NCBI GenBank assembly: GCA_037179385.1 | Contig: CM074179.1 | Span: 29,642,046 to 29,706,045 of the forward strand | DNA: 64,000 nt | Reading direction: 5' to 3' | Origin: Holothuria scabra | Taxonomy: Eukaryota > Echinodermata > Holothuroidea > Aspidochirotida > Holothuriidae | The notes under the pieces: model-generated | Told to the model about the DNA's origin: nothing | Database searches by the model: none | Seen by the model: the letters and a program-made list of their open reading frames with translations, nothing else | In this document: positions 35,806 through 47,564 of the stretch, one piece after another | Position numbering within the stretch: position 1 is the first letter of the stretch | Layout of the letters: every line of letters starts with the position of its first letter | Program-made: the position numbers and the translations under genes

Positions 35806-37705
35806 GAGCGTTCTGCTGAGGATTTCATCCCCTAGACGCACTCGAATACTGCCAATGGGCAACAGGCGAATGCATACTTTGTGAACACCTCGCCTTATTT
35901 TGGCTGTTAATCTCATTCGTGTTATACTTTCCAATATCATAAAAGATCACATTTGTGAAGCCAATGTTTCCCCGCAGTTACAATCCCCCTCCCAACTCCG
36001 TCACTAAACTTACCGTACCTCCCTCCTCTGGTCGATTTGTTTTGTTGCAATCGTCTTCGCTCTCCTTTATTTTTTCAGCACCATCCTTCGGGTCCCCAAA
36101 AATATCTGTGGGAGGGGCACTCTTTCCCCTGCCTTCGGCTGGCACGCCATTGTCAATTGCACAATAAATATGTAGAATAATATATGTTATAATATCATTA
36201 CGCATGCTTAATAATTAAAAAAAAAACACCTTCTAACACTGCATTATCTCAAAGGATTTAGCAAGTCCTATACAACCATTTACAGTCGGAACCCCGGACA
36301 ACCACATCAAACAGTTTCAAACGGTTTTCCGAATTTAGATCTTGGGTATCCTTCCCCTCCGCCTGTTCCCGCTGTATACACCTATCGCAGTCACATCAAA
36401 TATTGTCTTGTTCTCAATTTCTGCTGAATAAATGTTAACAATTCATCGTGTCGGCATTCATAATTTACGTTTACTACATTCTTTCATTCCCCGCACCCTC
36501 CCCTTCGTCCCCATGACGAAAGTTTAAAAAGCTGATAAAAATGCAAAAACTGAAAAAAGAAGTCCGATATCACTGCAAACTAGACAATGCTTCACCCAAA
36601 GGTATGTTGTATTCAACTCGAAATTTGAATGAGATCTAAGCAATAGGGGTAGCCTACGAACCGGATTCTTGTCAAAACTTTGACTAGATTAAATTTGACT
36701 CATAAATAAAAAGATTAGTTTAATTTTTCAACCATTTCCAGTTTATTTTATTTTGCAACAAATCCTTGTCAATTATTTGACAAGAGTCCGTTTCGTGTCT
36801 CAATTGACTAGATGTATCTAGAGTGTAAGTTTCAAATTCCAATTTTTCATCATTTCGTACCCTGAGGCTTCAAAAACTGATAATTTTCTCTAAAAGGTCT
36901 CCCCCGAAGTTGCTGAAACATCCATCTCATATGACAAAATACTGGTGACGCGCCTAGCTGTTCAGAGATAACTACGACAACACACACAATCCTCTCAATC
37001 AATGGTTAACCACATATAAAGATATTTCACATGCTCGAAAATATTCGGGAATAATTGCCACGAAAAAGAAATAAAAGGATGAACAATCACACTCCATAGT
37101 GGATGCCTCATGAATAAACTCATACCTGAAGATACCACGCGTCTGTGGCCGCCTAATTTTTATTATTAATTTTGTACCTGCAAGCCTTACACTCATTCGT
37201 ACACTGTTATTTCATACATTATTATGTATATTCGTAAGAAATATGTTTTCTTTAAACCTTCAAACACTGGAAATCCCCTTTTCTGGGAGATGACCTTTGC
37301 TTCCTTTCGGGAAGCACATAATCATATTTATGTTAAAACACGGATGTCGATACAATTCAACGACATAGTAAAGTCGTGTGTTGTGTTCGTCAGACTGAAG
37401 CGGAGCATGGTTGTACAAATAGAAGAAGGAACTGTAGCATATGCTCGTGCTAAACCCAGCCTTACACGACAGTTCAACGCCGACGCTGGAATAAATGACA
37501 AATTTTGACTTCTTTCAAGAAGAGTAAGACATAAGAATTGATTGACTAAAGGCTGTAGTTAAGACACAAATTTTTAAGTGAAACTCGAAAGTGATATGTG
37601 TACGTAATTGCGAGGGTATTCAGTGTAGTCGGTGTGGTCTTTGACAGACCTAATAATCGCTAATTCGCCTGCAAAATGTAATGTATAGGATAACCAAGTT
37701 TAATT
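35806..37705. other. No gene recognised
   Basis: Neither strand shows a credible exon chain. Frames at 35955-36205 (both strands) and 37224-37508 lack recognisable motifs. Confidence 0.4.
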
Positions 37706-37850
37706 GCATGGTCAAGTGGTTAGATCATCCGACTTGCAGTCGGGAGGTCTGGAGGTCGAGGCCTGGCCGGGTCATACCGAAAACTGTAAAAACGAAACCT
37801 TATGTTTAATGCTCAGCATTAGTAGAGATAACAATCCAGTGATATAAAAG
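37706..37850 (+). mobile_element. tRNA-derived SINE
   Basis: The head GCATGGTCAAGTGGTTAGAT contains an A-box-like sequence. TCCGA-CTTGCAG-TCGGG forms a good five-pair anticodon stem with a seven-base loop (TGC at the anticodon position). The B box is degraded (GGTCGAGGCC, one T short). The sequence then runs through CCGGGTCATACC into a non-tRNA body with CTGTAAAAACG and GCTCAGCATTA. A SINE head fits better than a working tRNA, because the T-arm is damaged and the acceptor stem does not close. Confidence 0.65.
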
Positions 37851-39417
37851 TGGAAAAAAAGTCCAGTAATCGGTTGCAAACTGAGGCACACTAACCAAGG
37901 ATTTGTTCATACCGTCATTTGGTGATTACAGGTCGGCTTTGAATTATCATTGATTCATTGATCATTGTTCAAGAAATCATAAGTACAGTAATAAAGACGG
38001 GCTATGTGTTCTTTCGGATGGTAGTAGTGTAACATAAGGGTTACTGTAGCTTAGGTGCATGTTTTATGTTGATGTACACACTATACGCGTGATGGATAGT
38101 ATTCTATCGATCACGCGTACACTGCGTGCAACAACATAAGCAGGCCTAAGACGCGGACGCAGAACATTAGAAAGCAGGGGTGGGGGCTGTTAGTTTTCAT
38201 AAAGTTTTAACTACTGTAACAACCACGATCGAACTAGCGCTGGCGGGGAATCGGTGTGAGGGATGCGTTGCCTTTAAAGAACACTAAACTGTAACGAAGA
38301 AACTACATGACATTCTCAAGCTAAACCATTTTGTACCAGTAAAGCGTGCTTTTATTTTTACAAAAATTCTGTTCAAAGCAGATGTCTTAGACTTTAACCC
38401 CAGGGCCTTGTTCAATTAAAAACTGTTTAAGGGAAATATTGAGTTTATTTTACAAGGAAATTTCATCCTTTCAAAAGCAATATTCATTGGCAAAGAGTGA
38501 TAAACAATTACAAATAAGACATTCAGAAAGAATTCAGTTGTTTGTTGCCCAAGAATTATTTGATTTACCCAAATTGTCAACATTTCAAAAGATGCAACTT
38601 CCGTAACTCTTCTTGTGCATGATATTCGGAGAAGATGAAGTTTTTGCTGAGGCTTATTGTTGAGACTGAATGATTTGAAAATGACCAGAGCTATATACTT
38701 TTAATGCTATGTTGGAGCATTTTAAAGCACCATTTCCCTTTAAGGCTCTAAGCCCGATCTGAGGTTTTCGATTCCTGACGAAATTCATCAGTGGCAAGAT
38801 GGTGAGGTGGTGCACTCATTTCAGGACATTCTGGTATCACAGGTCTTTGACATGTGCTGAGAACTTTAGACCCACTTCATTTTGGGGTGAAAATTGCCAC
38901 TACTAAAAAAGGGGACGCGCGCTCCTGTGCAAATTGTTAATGTGCAGGGCGTTCGGCTTCCCAATGTTCTCCACAAAAGTGTGCTTTCGTTGGATTTAAT
39001 TACAGTGTATGCGTTATTCTAAATATATCTATCAGTCGTGATTTTGATTGACCCAATACAATTCAACGTGCAAAAATATATCCGAGAAGCTGACACCAAG
39101 TGAGGAACCGTAGATCTTGTTTGAGGATTGGGGCAAAAAATGTGCAACAGCCGGAACCTAAGATGGGTGTCCGTTTCCGGGGTTAAACCCGTTTCCGGAC
39201 TTGTCTATAACCAAACCATTCGCAAGAAGCGAGCACACATATACACACACACACGCGCGCATGCACACCTATTGGTACTCATATAGACAAAACAGAGATC
39301 GACAGCGCATTATAAAGGTAGTAAAATTGCTTTAAAAAAGGCTCAATTTGACGAGTTCTAAAAGCCCTAAAGTTATCTTTGTGCCACAATGGTACATTTT
39401 GCTTAGGTTTACGGCCA
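37851..39417. other. No gene recognised
   Basis: It contains a near-perfect 15-bp hairpin at 38085-38118 (ACGCGTGATGGATAG and its complement, one mismatch) and an AC/GC dinucleotide run at 39243-39266. No coding evidence is seen. Confidence 0.4.
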
Positions 39418-40390
39418 GTCCGGCCCCTGAGACAACTCGGCCCGGTCATCTCGCCCTCTGGACAACTCGGCCACCGAGACATCTCAGTCCCTGGAGAACT
39501 CGGCCACCGAGACCACTCGGCCCCTGGACAACTCGGCCCTTCAGACAACTAGGCTACAATTATTAATATTAGTATTAACCTACTTAACTATTGTATATTC
39601 AAGGTACTGTAACTTGAAACCAAGCAGTTTTTCTCTTGTAAACTATTTCACATTTGAAGAGGAAAATGTTGTCACATGACTCTCAACAGCCAATGAAGTA
39701 AAAGAAGGATAGTCTAGAAGGCGCACCATTTCACATTATCATAGTCAATGAACCTTGCACATTTTTTAGGAAAGGTCCGAAATCAACTTGCGGATATATG
39801 CGAAAGATATTAGGCTTTTTTATAAAGAAAGCCGGGGCTTGAATTTAACGAGATTGGCCATTTCGACCAAGCTTCCGGAAAAATGCTATTACGTCCATTG
39901 AAGGACAGAGAATACGTGACCAACGTCAAGGCCTTTAGACCATTTACATTATTTAACTGTTATATATTGCTCTATTCTAGACTGGATGAAAAGAACTGAT
40001 ACTACGCACGAACTTAGCCAAAAGGCCAAGAAGCAATTAGGACTGTACATACTGAGTACCATGCGTTCCGGCCCCTTTAAAGAGAGGTTTTGAATGACAT
40101 TGAATAAATCGATGTTGTCAAATTAAAAAAAATCGAAACAGAGTAAGAAATGTGAATCATTTTCAAAAAAATTCACTGATATTTTCGAAATTAGGTTTAC
40201 TTTGAGCAAGGTTAGGCTGTGCAAATTTCTTCAAGAATACAATCTCACAATTCACTTAACACAGCATGTCAATAGTGGCCGAGATGTCTAGGTGGCCGAG
40301 TTGTCCAGGGTCCGAGTTGTCTCAAGGGACGAGTTGTCGAGAGGCCGAGATGTCCGGGCCGAGTTGTCTCAGGGGCCGAGTTGACCGGAC
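39418..40390. mobile_element. Element with inverted arrays of CCGAGTTGTC repeats
   Basis: At the left, 39418-39552 holds about eight copies of GACAACTCGGCC and variants. At the right, 40272-40390 holds the same repeats in reverse complement (GGCCGAGTTGTC). The outermost bases GTCCGG and CCGGAC are inverted. About 720 bp of unrelated AT-rich sequence lies between. This is the structure of a non-autonomous DNA transposon with long, internally repetitive ends. I see no target duplication, so the superfamily is open. Open frames through the arrays are repeat artefacts. Confidence 0.7.
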
Positions 40391-41671
40391 ACCTTTGCTT
40401 ATACCGCCTGTTGTTACTTTTAAATATGCCTAATTGCTAGGGTCAAAACGCGAAAGTAATAAAACCAGCTTTCTGCTGTGCCGGAAAATTCGATTCTTTT
40501 CACCATACACAAAAAAGGAAAGAAGAAAAAAAAAAAAGAAAGTAAATCAAATGTTTAGCACGCTCCGGCCCATACACCTAAGTCTGAGATGTATTTGAAT
40601 GGTAATGACACCAAGAACTCCATATTCCTAGCCAGCATTCCTAGCCACCTCTCCGTGCCTATCACAAATCTTCCAAATTAGACCTTAAACTCCAAAATTC
40701 ACCCCTTAAGTAAAATGAGGTAAAAAATGACAAAAATAATGGCTGAAAAATGGGGTGGATGCCGTGGGTGTGGGTGCGGTGAGGTACTTTCCCCAGATCA
40801 GACAAGTACCCGGTACTCAAATTTGGCGAGCTACATATACCTGTTCAGCTTCATAGGGGTAGCCTATTGATCAATGTTGTGGTTGGCTGGATCATTCGTC
40901 TCAGTCATAGACGTCACTGCAGAGGTGACTAGAGGGGAGATCCCCCATCAAATTCTTTGCCTTTCACTTGCCCTCACGCAAGGAAATTCGATTGTTAAAA
41001 TACGTTTTCCAAAATGAGTTTAAAAAAAAAATCACACGTACACCCCTTGAAAATTTGAATGTTTAGTGGTGTCATTGATGAAATGTTTCTGTAAATTTAT
41101 GAAGAGACCAAACTATAAAGTAAAAAAGCGATTGAAATGAGAATTAAGCAAATTGTTTAGTTAAGTTCCCACACCACAGAGTTTGTAACAACAAACAAAT
41201 TGTCAACATTGCCTCCTCTTCAGAATGTTCACCAGTTTATGGACCAAAAGAAAATCAAGCATGAAATTATGAGCGAATGTGTCACCCTTTGTTAAAATGC
41301 GAATTATAAATCAAACATAGATGATGAGCAAGCAGGCTAATGGAATTAGAGTCACAATTAAGAAACACGTGCACACAACACAGTGAAGGCTTGACCGTCA
41401 AATTGTCCAATATCAATAAACAGCTTGAGGGATATATGGTGCTGACCACGCAGGCTTGAAATGGTGAAACCTATTACACAGCAATATTCTTAGCAGGTCT
41501 GTCTTTGACATGCAACATAATTTTTTTCAGAAATTATAAATAAAACATTTTCTAACCGAACGGACACAACAGTTACGGTGTCACAGTAAAAGCGTACTTT
41601 CCCCTATATGTTTTATAACAAAATGAAGAATATTTAAAAAAAAAAAAAGAATTCTAAAATGTATATGACTA

Positions 41672-41998
41672 CACTCTAAAAATATAAAGAATGAAAATTC
41701 ACTTGTTTGTTAAGTGAAGGTTGTGATGTCGACTCCAAGAGAGTGGAAGTTCACTCCAAGATGAGTGAAATTCACTCCAAAAAAGCAGAGTTTCTCTCTT
41801 GATGGAGTGCCTACAGGGACCATTGTTGAAAAAGGAGTGAACCCTGGAGCACTCGATAAAGAGTGAATCTTCAATCTTCCTAGAGGAAATTTCACTCTTC
41901 GTGGAGTCTATTCATGGAGTAAATTTACACTCTAATGGGCTCAATTAACAGTTTTCATTTTAGAGAGTCACTAAGCTCACACTTTAGTTCTTTTAGTG
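41672..41998. mobile_element. CACTCTAAAA palindromic MITE (TA target), diverged
   Basis: It begins CACTCTAAAAATATAAAGA after TA and ends TTCTTTTAGTG before TA. Alternating GAGTGAA/TTCACTC units fill the interior. It is more diverged than the copies at 31782 and 43426. Confidence 0.7.
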
Positions 41999-43219
41999 TA
42001 TAGACTTAAAGAGTTATAAGTCCGGCAATCTGAAAGGCATTTTTAGCCAAAAGTTTGTCAGCGGATGGTGGTGCTCCGCTTAGATAATGTACATTGCTGT
42101 TTGCCCCAAATTTTAAACACTTTTCCCTCAACCTCTCCCCTCCCAAATAGAAAAGTCAATATTGATAGAATTAGGCATACCTTCATTTTCCCACGATCTC
42201 CTCGAAGTAAAAATTCTGTAGTTCGCTGAAACTTATGCCAAGTTTTCCCTCATGATTGTATATATCATTAATGGCAGAATGGGGGTATGGAACTCCTAAC
42301 AGAATAGTCGGTTCTTAGATAAGCATCAATCCCATTGATTATCTCTCATTTGTTACTGAGAGAATTGGCAATAATTTTTCTCTCTTCTATCTTTTTCGCC
42401 AAATTCAAGGCCCTTCGAAATATTTTCGCGACCCGATTTGCCGACCGCTGGTCTAGAAGCTAAACTGTAATGATGTTTGTAGCTGCACAAAGGAAAACAA
42501 TGAGTTACAAAAGAAACGGAAAAATTGCGGTTGATAATAGGCCTAATTTCAAAAAATAAACTTGAACAGCAATGCTGCAGTCACCCTACCCTACACTTAG
42601 GGGGTACCGGTAATAGAACTACAAAAGATAGACCCATTAGCGTGGTTTTATTTTTTGTTCCTGATAAAACTGTCAGCACTTTTGTTTTTTCCAAATGAGA
42701 CTAACTGTACAACTTCTACGTCATGATATGCGGCACTGTCACGATTCAAAAAATTTTTACACAAATCTCTCTCTCCCAAAATATAATCAACTTTTCTTCG
42801 TCGGTATCAACTACCATGGCAATGACTGTTCATCCAGCTCTTGGATCGTGTCAGGATAAATTTTTATAGCGACATGTATTTCATCCCATGAGGACAGGGA
42901 TAAGAAACTATAGCCATTTTGCAACTAGTTTGTGCAAGGTAGTTGCAGCCATGGGAGATGAAGCTATTAAATGTTTTTCCTCCCTTCTTCCCGTCCCTCC
43001 CCTCTACCCCCATATATAAAACTCATAGGCAAAAAACGAATATTGCCAAATCACACCATCCATTTGAAGTTTAAATGTTGTTATTCGTGCTGATTTGTGT
43101 ACTTTAACAATTAAAATTATTTCAAATTCTGGGTCCAATTTCCGGGAGGATCCATCCATTTACCTTGATCGAAATTTTTCAGAATTAACCATAAATAGAT
43201 CAGTTACAAAGAATCTTTA

Positions 43220-44000
43220 TAATAGTAACCAAGCATCTTTATAATAGACCATCAACTCTGTTTAACAAAAACTGAAAGAAAGGTTAATCAATTTGCAATA
43301 GCAGTACACTGTATCACAAAATGGAGCCTCTTGGATCTTAAATTCCTGAACCACTGAAGGAACCACTACCTAAGTACCATTATAGCAAACCATTAAAATT
43401 GTTCAAAAGAATCTGTAGGAGTATACACTCTAAAATCAAAAGAGTGAACTTATTCACTCTTTGATCGAGTGAAAAGTGTAAATTTCACTCTTTTTGGAGT
43501 GAACTTCACTCTTTTTGGAGGGAACTTCACTCCTCTTGGAGTGAATCATCACTCTAATGGAGTGAATTTACACTTTTCACTCGATCAAAGAGTGAATAAG
43601 TTCACTGTTTTGATTTTAGAGTGTATAATTTGAAGAATTTCATAAAAATGTGACATAGGGCCCAGTGCGGCCCACACGGGGCCTTGGACGTAAACGTCCG
43701 CAACCTCATACCGTCAGCCAAGCATCATTATGACAGACCATCAACTCTGTTTATCATTACCTGGAGGAGAAGTTAAGCACTTTGCAAATTTCATAGAATT
43801 GACCTTACAGCCCATCTTGGGTCATGGACCATAAATTCCTGAAATCTTTGAAGGCCATCACTGACAGAGTACCATTATGACAAATTAGATCACTATACAA
43901 GACAATTTGTAGGAGGAGAAACATTTAAAAAGATTTTATAAAATGAGCCATAGGGCCCACGTGGGACCTTGGACCATAAATTCCCGCACACCCCAAATTG
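43220..44000 (+). repeat. Tandemly repeated block carrying a MITE
   Basis: Two diverged copies lie in line. Matching blocks are GACCATCAACTCTGTTTA (43256 and 43737), TACCATTAT (43375 and 43872), CTGTAGGAGTAT / TTGTAGGAGGAG (43412 and 43907), and CATAGGGCCCA (43656 and 43950). The first copy is interrupted by the 198-bp MITE at 43426-43623. The second copy lacks it, giving an approximate empty site. Confidence 0.7.
43426..43623. mobile_element. CACTCTAAAA palindromic MITE (TA target), 198 bp
   Basis: The termini CACTCTAAAATCAAAAGAGT and a one-mismatch inverted copy lie inside TATA on both sides. It shares the first and last 60 bp or so nearly exactly with the 31782 copy but has a shorter middle. 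It is almost a perfect fold-back. Confidence 0.88.
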
Positions 44001-44066
44001 CTCACTTCCCAAGAAACATTGTGTCCCTGCTTCAAACAAATCCATGGCAGCATGAGGGAATGGAAG

Positions 44067-45508
44067 CAGCGGCGTATGGCCAGGGTGGAATTTTAAGGGA
44101 GGGGGGGGGGGGCTAGGTAACAAGTGGGGGGCCTGGTACCTCCGATGGTCAGACGCGGCAAGACTATCTAAGCGGAGCGCCACCATCGTTTAGCGCGGAG
44201 CGTTCAAGAAAATTTTGGGCTTTACAAACCCTCCAGATGGCCGGAAACGGCACTTCCCACGTGTTTTAAGCTGTATGTACCCAGCCTTGAAATACAAATC
44301 TCATGTCTGCCAATTCTCAAATAATGAGAATAAAAAATCAATCTATGAAAAATGGTAATACATACATTTTCAGGGAGCCCAAAACCGGGCATTCCTGATC
44401 TGTGGCCTGGGGGATGAGACTAAAGTCATACGGTGACTCCCTTTCCCTTGGGAAAAGTTGTAAACTTCAGGAGGAGGACGTAGATCGCAAATGCGGCAAT
44501 ATTTGAATGGACTTCAGCTTAATTAGGAAAACCAAAAGTAGTTGTGTAGATTTTCTACATGCAAAATGATGCCATGTTTAGTAAAACATTGAACTGATTA
44601 CAGGCCTGCGTTTTAGGATTTTCCTTTTTGGGGAGCATGAAAAATTTCAAAATACTCATTTTTAGTGTTTGTAGAGATTTTATAAGTGACATACATACTA
44701 CCTAAGAAACAATGTTTTCTGGTTTTCAGTGGTATCTAGATGCAAAATGGTGCAGTATTTGTTCAATCATCGGTACATTACGTAGTCAAAATTAAAATAC
44801 TACTAGTAAATCTCTCAAAATATCAAACCGCAAAGTAGAAGTAGGGATCATGTGGGAAACATGAAATCCGGACCCTGTGGACATTTTACAAATCGGCCCG
44901 GACGCCAGTGCCAACTAGTAAAAAGAGGACTTGTCGAAAAAATCGTCCTACAGTGGCACTTGTCATGGGCAGGAGTGAGGCACGACATAGGCCTACTTGT
45001 TAAGGGTGGAAGGGAAGAATTATTCGAAGGCAGTACCTTACCATTACGGTATATTTTGTGTATGATAAAGTATAGGAATGGTCGTGTAAGAATTGTCTCC
45101 AGTGTATGATTGCCTTTTCATTAAATCAACCAGCCATCCGAAAGGCAGAAGGGGTCTTAACCTAACAAAGTCACATTCGAGTTTATCGTCGAGACGTTCG
45201 TTTCATCTTCGAAGTGAAATGCAAAAAACGACAGTGCAGAATATATACGGTACCTAAATTAGTGAAAGTATGCATTTTGAAGTAATTACTCGATTTTATA
45301 CGTGCGCACAAAATGTGGTTTACATACATCCATGCATGTTTTCTTAATTTTATTTATTTACTGTTTTTGAAAGAAATACTTCAAAAATTATTTCAGTTCA
45401 AAAATTTTACTTTTTCTCAATTACTTTATCAGGATGCAAAAAATCTGGGGGCTGATGAAAATTTGGGGGCCTAGGCTACCAGCCCCCCCCCCTGTGGCTA
45501 CGCCACTG
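44067..45508. mobile_element. hAT-type non-autonomous element (8-bp TSD)
   Basis: The left end CAGCGGCGTATGGCCAGGG and the right end CCCCTGTGGCTACGCCACTG are inverted with mismatches. G- and C-tracts lie just inside them. Exact duplications AATGGAAG lie at 44059-44066 and 45509-45516. The motif CTAAGCGGAGCGCCACCAT, followed by GCGCGGAGCG, is present at 44166. It is related to the 2-kb elements by its ends and that motif. It has no transposase. Confidence 0.88.
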
Positions 45509-45516
45509 AATGGAAG

Positions 45517-47477
45517 TCTTTGAAAGGTGAAACAGACATTTTCAGTGAGACAGACATTCTCTCCCCCCCCTTACAGTGTAACATTAGCTCTCCACACTGT
45601 TCAGGTTGGGTTAAAAAAAATAAACAGTACTTCTCAGTCTCCTAATTCTTTTTGATCTTTTTCAAATATTCAGACGATTTGTTAGGTTGCGGCAAATATT
45701 AATTAAAGAGTGGTGGCTGAATGAATCTCTACTCAGCACAAGAAAGTCACACATTTTACTTTGTTATAGAATCTTCGCCACCGCAATTTACCAATTACGA
45801 TTTTCCTCACATTTCTTTGTAAAATTACTACAGAGTTCCTACCCTGTTTAGGATTTGAAAAAAAAAAAATCCATTTCCTTTATAGATGAATCCGATTAGC
45901 GCTTGCTTTTAGTGACTGTAGGCCGCCATTAGTGGAGTCCATCAGCCTAAAATCGTCTTTATTTATTGTTTACATGAATTTCAAATTCTCAGATTTAGTG
46001 AAATAGGAGAATTCAAGAAACAAATTAGTGTACAACCATCCATGATAGAGGTAAGCAAGGAAATCGAAAGATTTAAAGGTGATGGACCCCAGTTATGGCC
46101 GACTGAAATCAGACCATCGCTTGCTGTCCGAATTCGTGTATAATAATAGACAATTGCAAGTACGGAGGACATGAGAAAAAAGTATTAAAAGCACTTCCGT
46201 CATACTGCATACCCCATATTTGACCCAAATTTATCGACAAACATTAAAGGTTGGGAAATTTTAATGTCAACGTAGAGCTTAAGACAAGTTTTACATTTTG
46301 GCGTAATTTTTGTAGTGTGCATTCTGAGGCAAAGAGTACTCCAATAACTGTAATCATATACACAACTAAGGACGGGTGGAATTTAATGAGCAAATGCGGG
46401 GCGCCAACAAATCCACGGAATTGCAAACGGCGACAAAGACGAAGTGACATCGCGAGACCCTTCTGTTAGGGTTTTGTTGAACAGGGGCCATATTCGGCTT
46501 TACTTTGTGACGTCACATCGACACATATTTTAATTAACGACCTACTGCGCATGTCTGATACTGTAAAACATTTGTGTCGATTTGAAGTCACAAAGTAGTA
46601 TAAATATGATTGCAAACCATTTATTACCAATAGGTTGTCTAAGGTTTTGTATTTCAGTTCGTAGTAGTTGGTTTTGAAATGCGTTGTAAAATTTGGGCAC
46701 AGTCTGTCCTCTAGATGGTAACAATAGAGTGATCTTAACTTTATTAACATATAAAGCCACTGGACTTAGTTATGGTGGCAAGTTGTGTTTCGTTTTGTAA
46801 GTTCAAGCCTGAAGACAAAACAAAAACACAAAAATCTTAAGCAAGAAATGAGTCTCCTAAACATGGTTCTGTGCAATAACTGTGGCAGATAACAACGCGT
46901 TTTCTTTCTACTCGCAAACAGTATAGTTCTATTTTTTTAATAGGCTGCTCAATATGTGGGAAAAATAATGAAGTGTTGTTAATATTTTACCACCTCCAAG
47001 TGATACAACATCGTGCCTGTTCTTTTATTGGTTCAGATATTATATCCTTCCGTTCGGAATAGATTTGGGAATTTTTTAATGGGAGTTCTTATTCATTGGT
47101 CAATTTTACCACGGAGAGAGAATTTCAATTCCGGACGATTTTTTTTTATGATTGCTTTAAGAAATTTGAGATGATAGTAGAACCCTCCATTGGTTCATGA
47201 CTCCCGTCTGTAAGGTTCCATTCGAAAAGTGTCCTCTGCTATTGCGAAGTGTTGGAGATATCAAACTATCAGTGCTTTACAAAATACATCTTAGAAAGGT
47301 TACACCAACCGCGTGCTGACAGCATGCACTCAGAGGATTAAAAAAGGGTACGGGTTCATCGCAATTGATTGTCGTGTCGAAGCATATGCAATGATGTAAT
47401 TTTAATGAAAGGAAATATTTGTCGCAAACTTGGAGGTAGACTTAATTGATTACGACAACGTTTATTCTTTCTACTCC
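45517..47477. other. No coding sequence recognised; upstream of the TRIM-like gene
   Basis: No conserved exon is visible. The right part should contain an upstream intron of the TRIM-like gene, and perhaps its promoter and first non-coding exon, but I cannot place a start of transcription. Confidence 0.4.
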
Positions 47478-47479
47478 AG
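47478..47479 (+). promoter_or_regulatory. Probable 3' splice site in the 5' UTR of the TRIM-like gene
   Basis: A pyrimidine-rich tract, TTTATTCTTTCTACTCCAG, ends in AG here, 85 bp before the start codon. It implies at least one upstream non-coding exon. The leader in between has no ATG in good context. Confidence 0.5.
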
Positions 47480-47564
47480 GAAGACTGCAACGGGAACAGT
47501 CTAAAGGCTCAACCTTTTTTGAACGACGTGGGTCAGACTGTAAGGAAGCTTGGGGTACATCACG

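Noticed and set aside
37706..37780. Functional tRNA gene
   Set aside because: The anticodon arm is good, but the T-arm and B box are damaged, the acceptor stem does not pair, and a SINE-like body follows.
39279..39566. Pro/Ser/Arg-rich frames on both strands as a repetitive protein
   Set aside because: They are translations of the CCGAGTTGTC repeat array of a DNA element.
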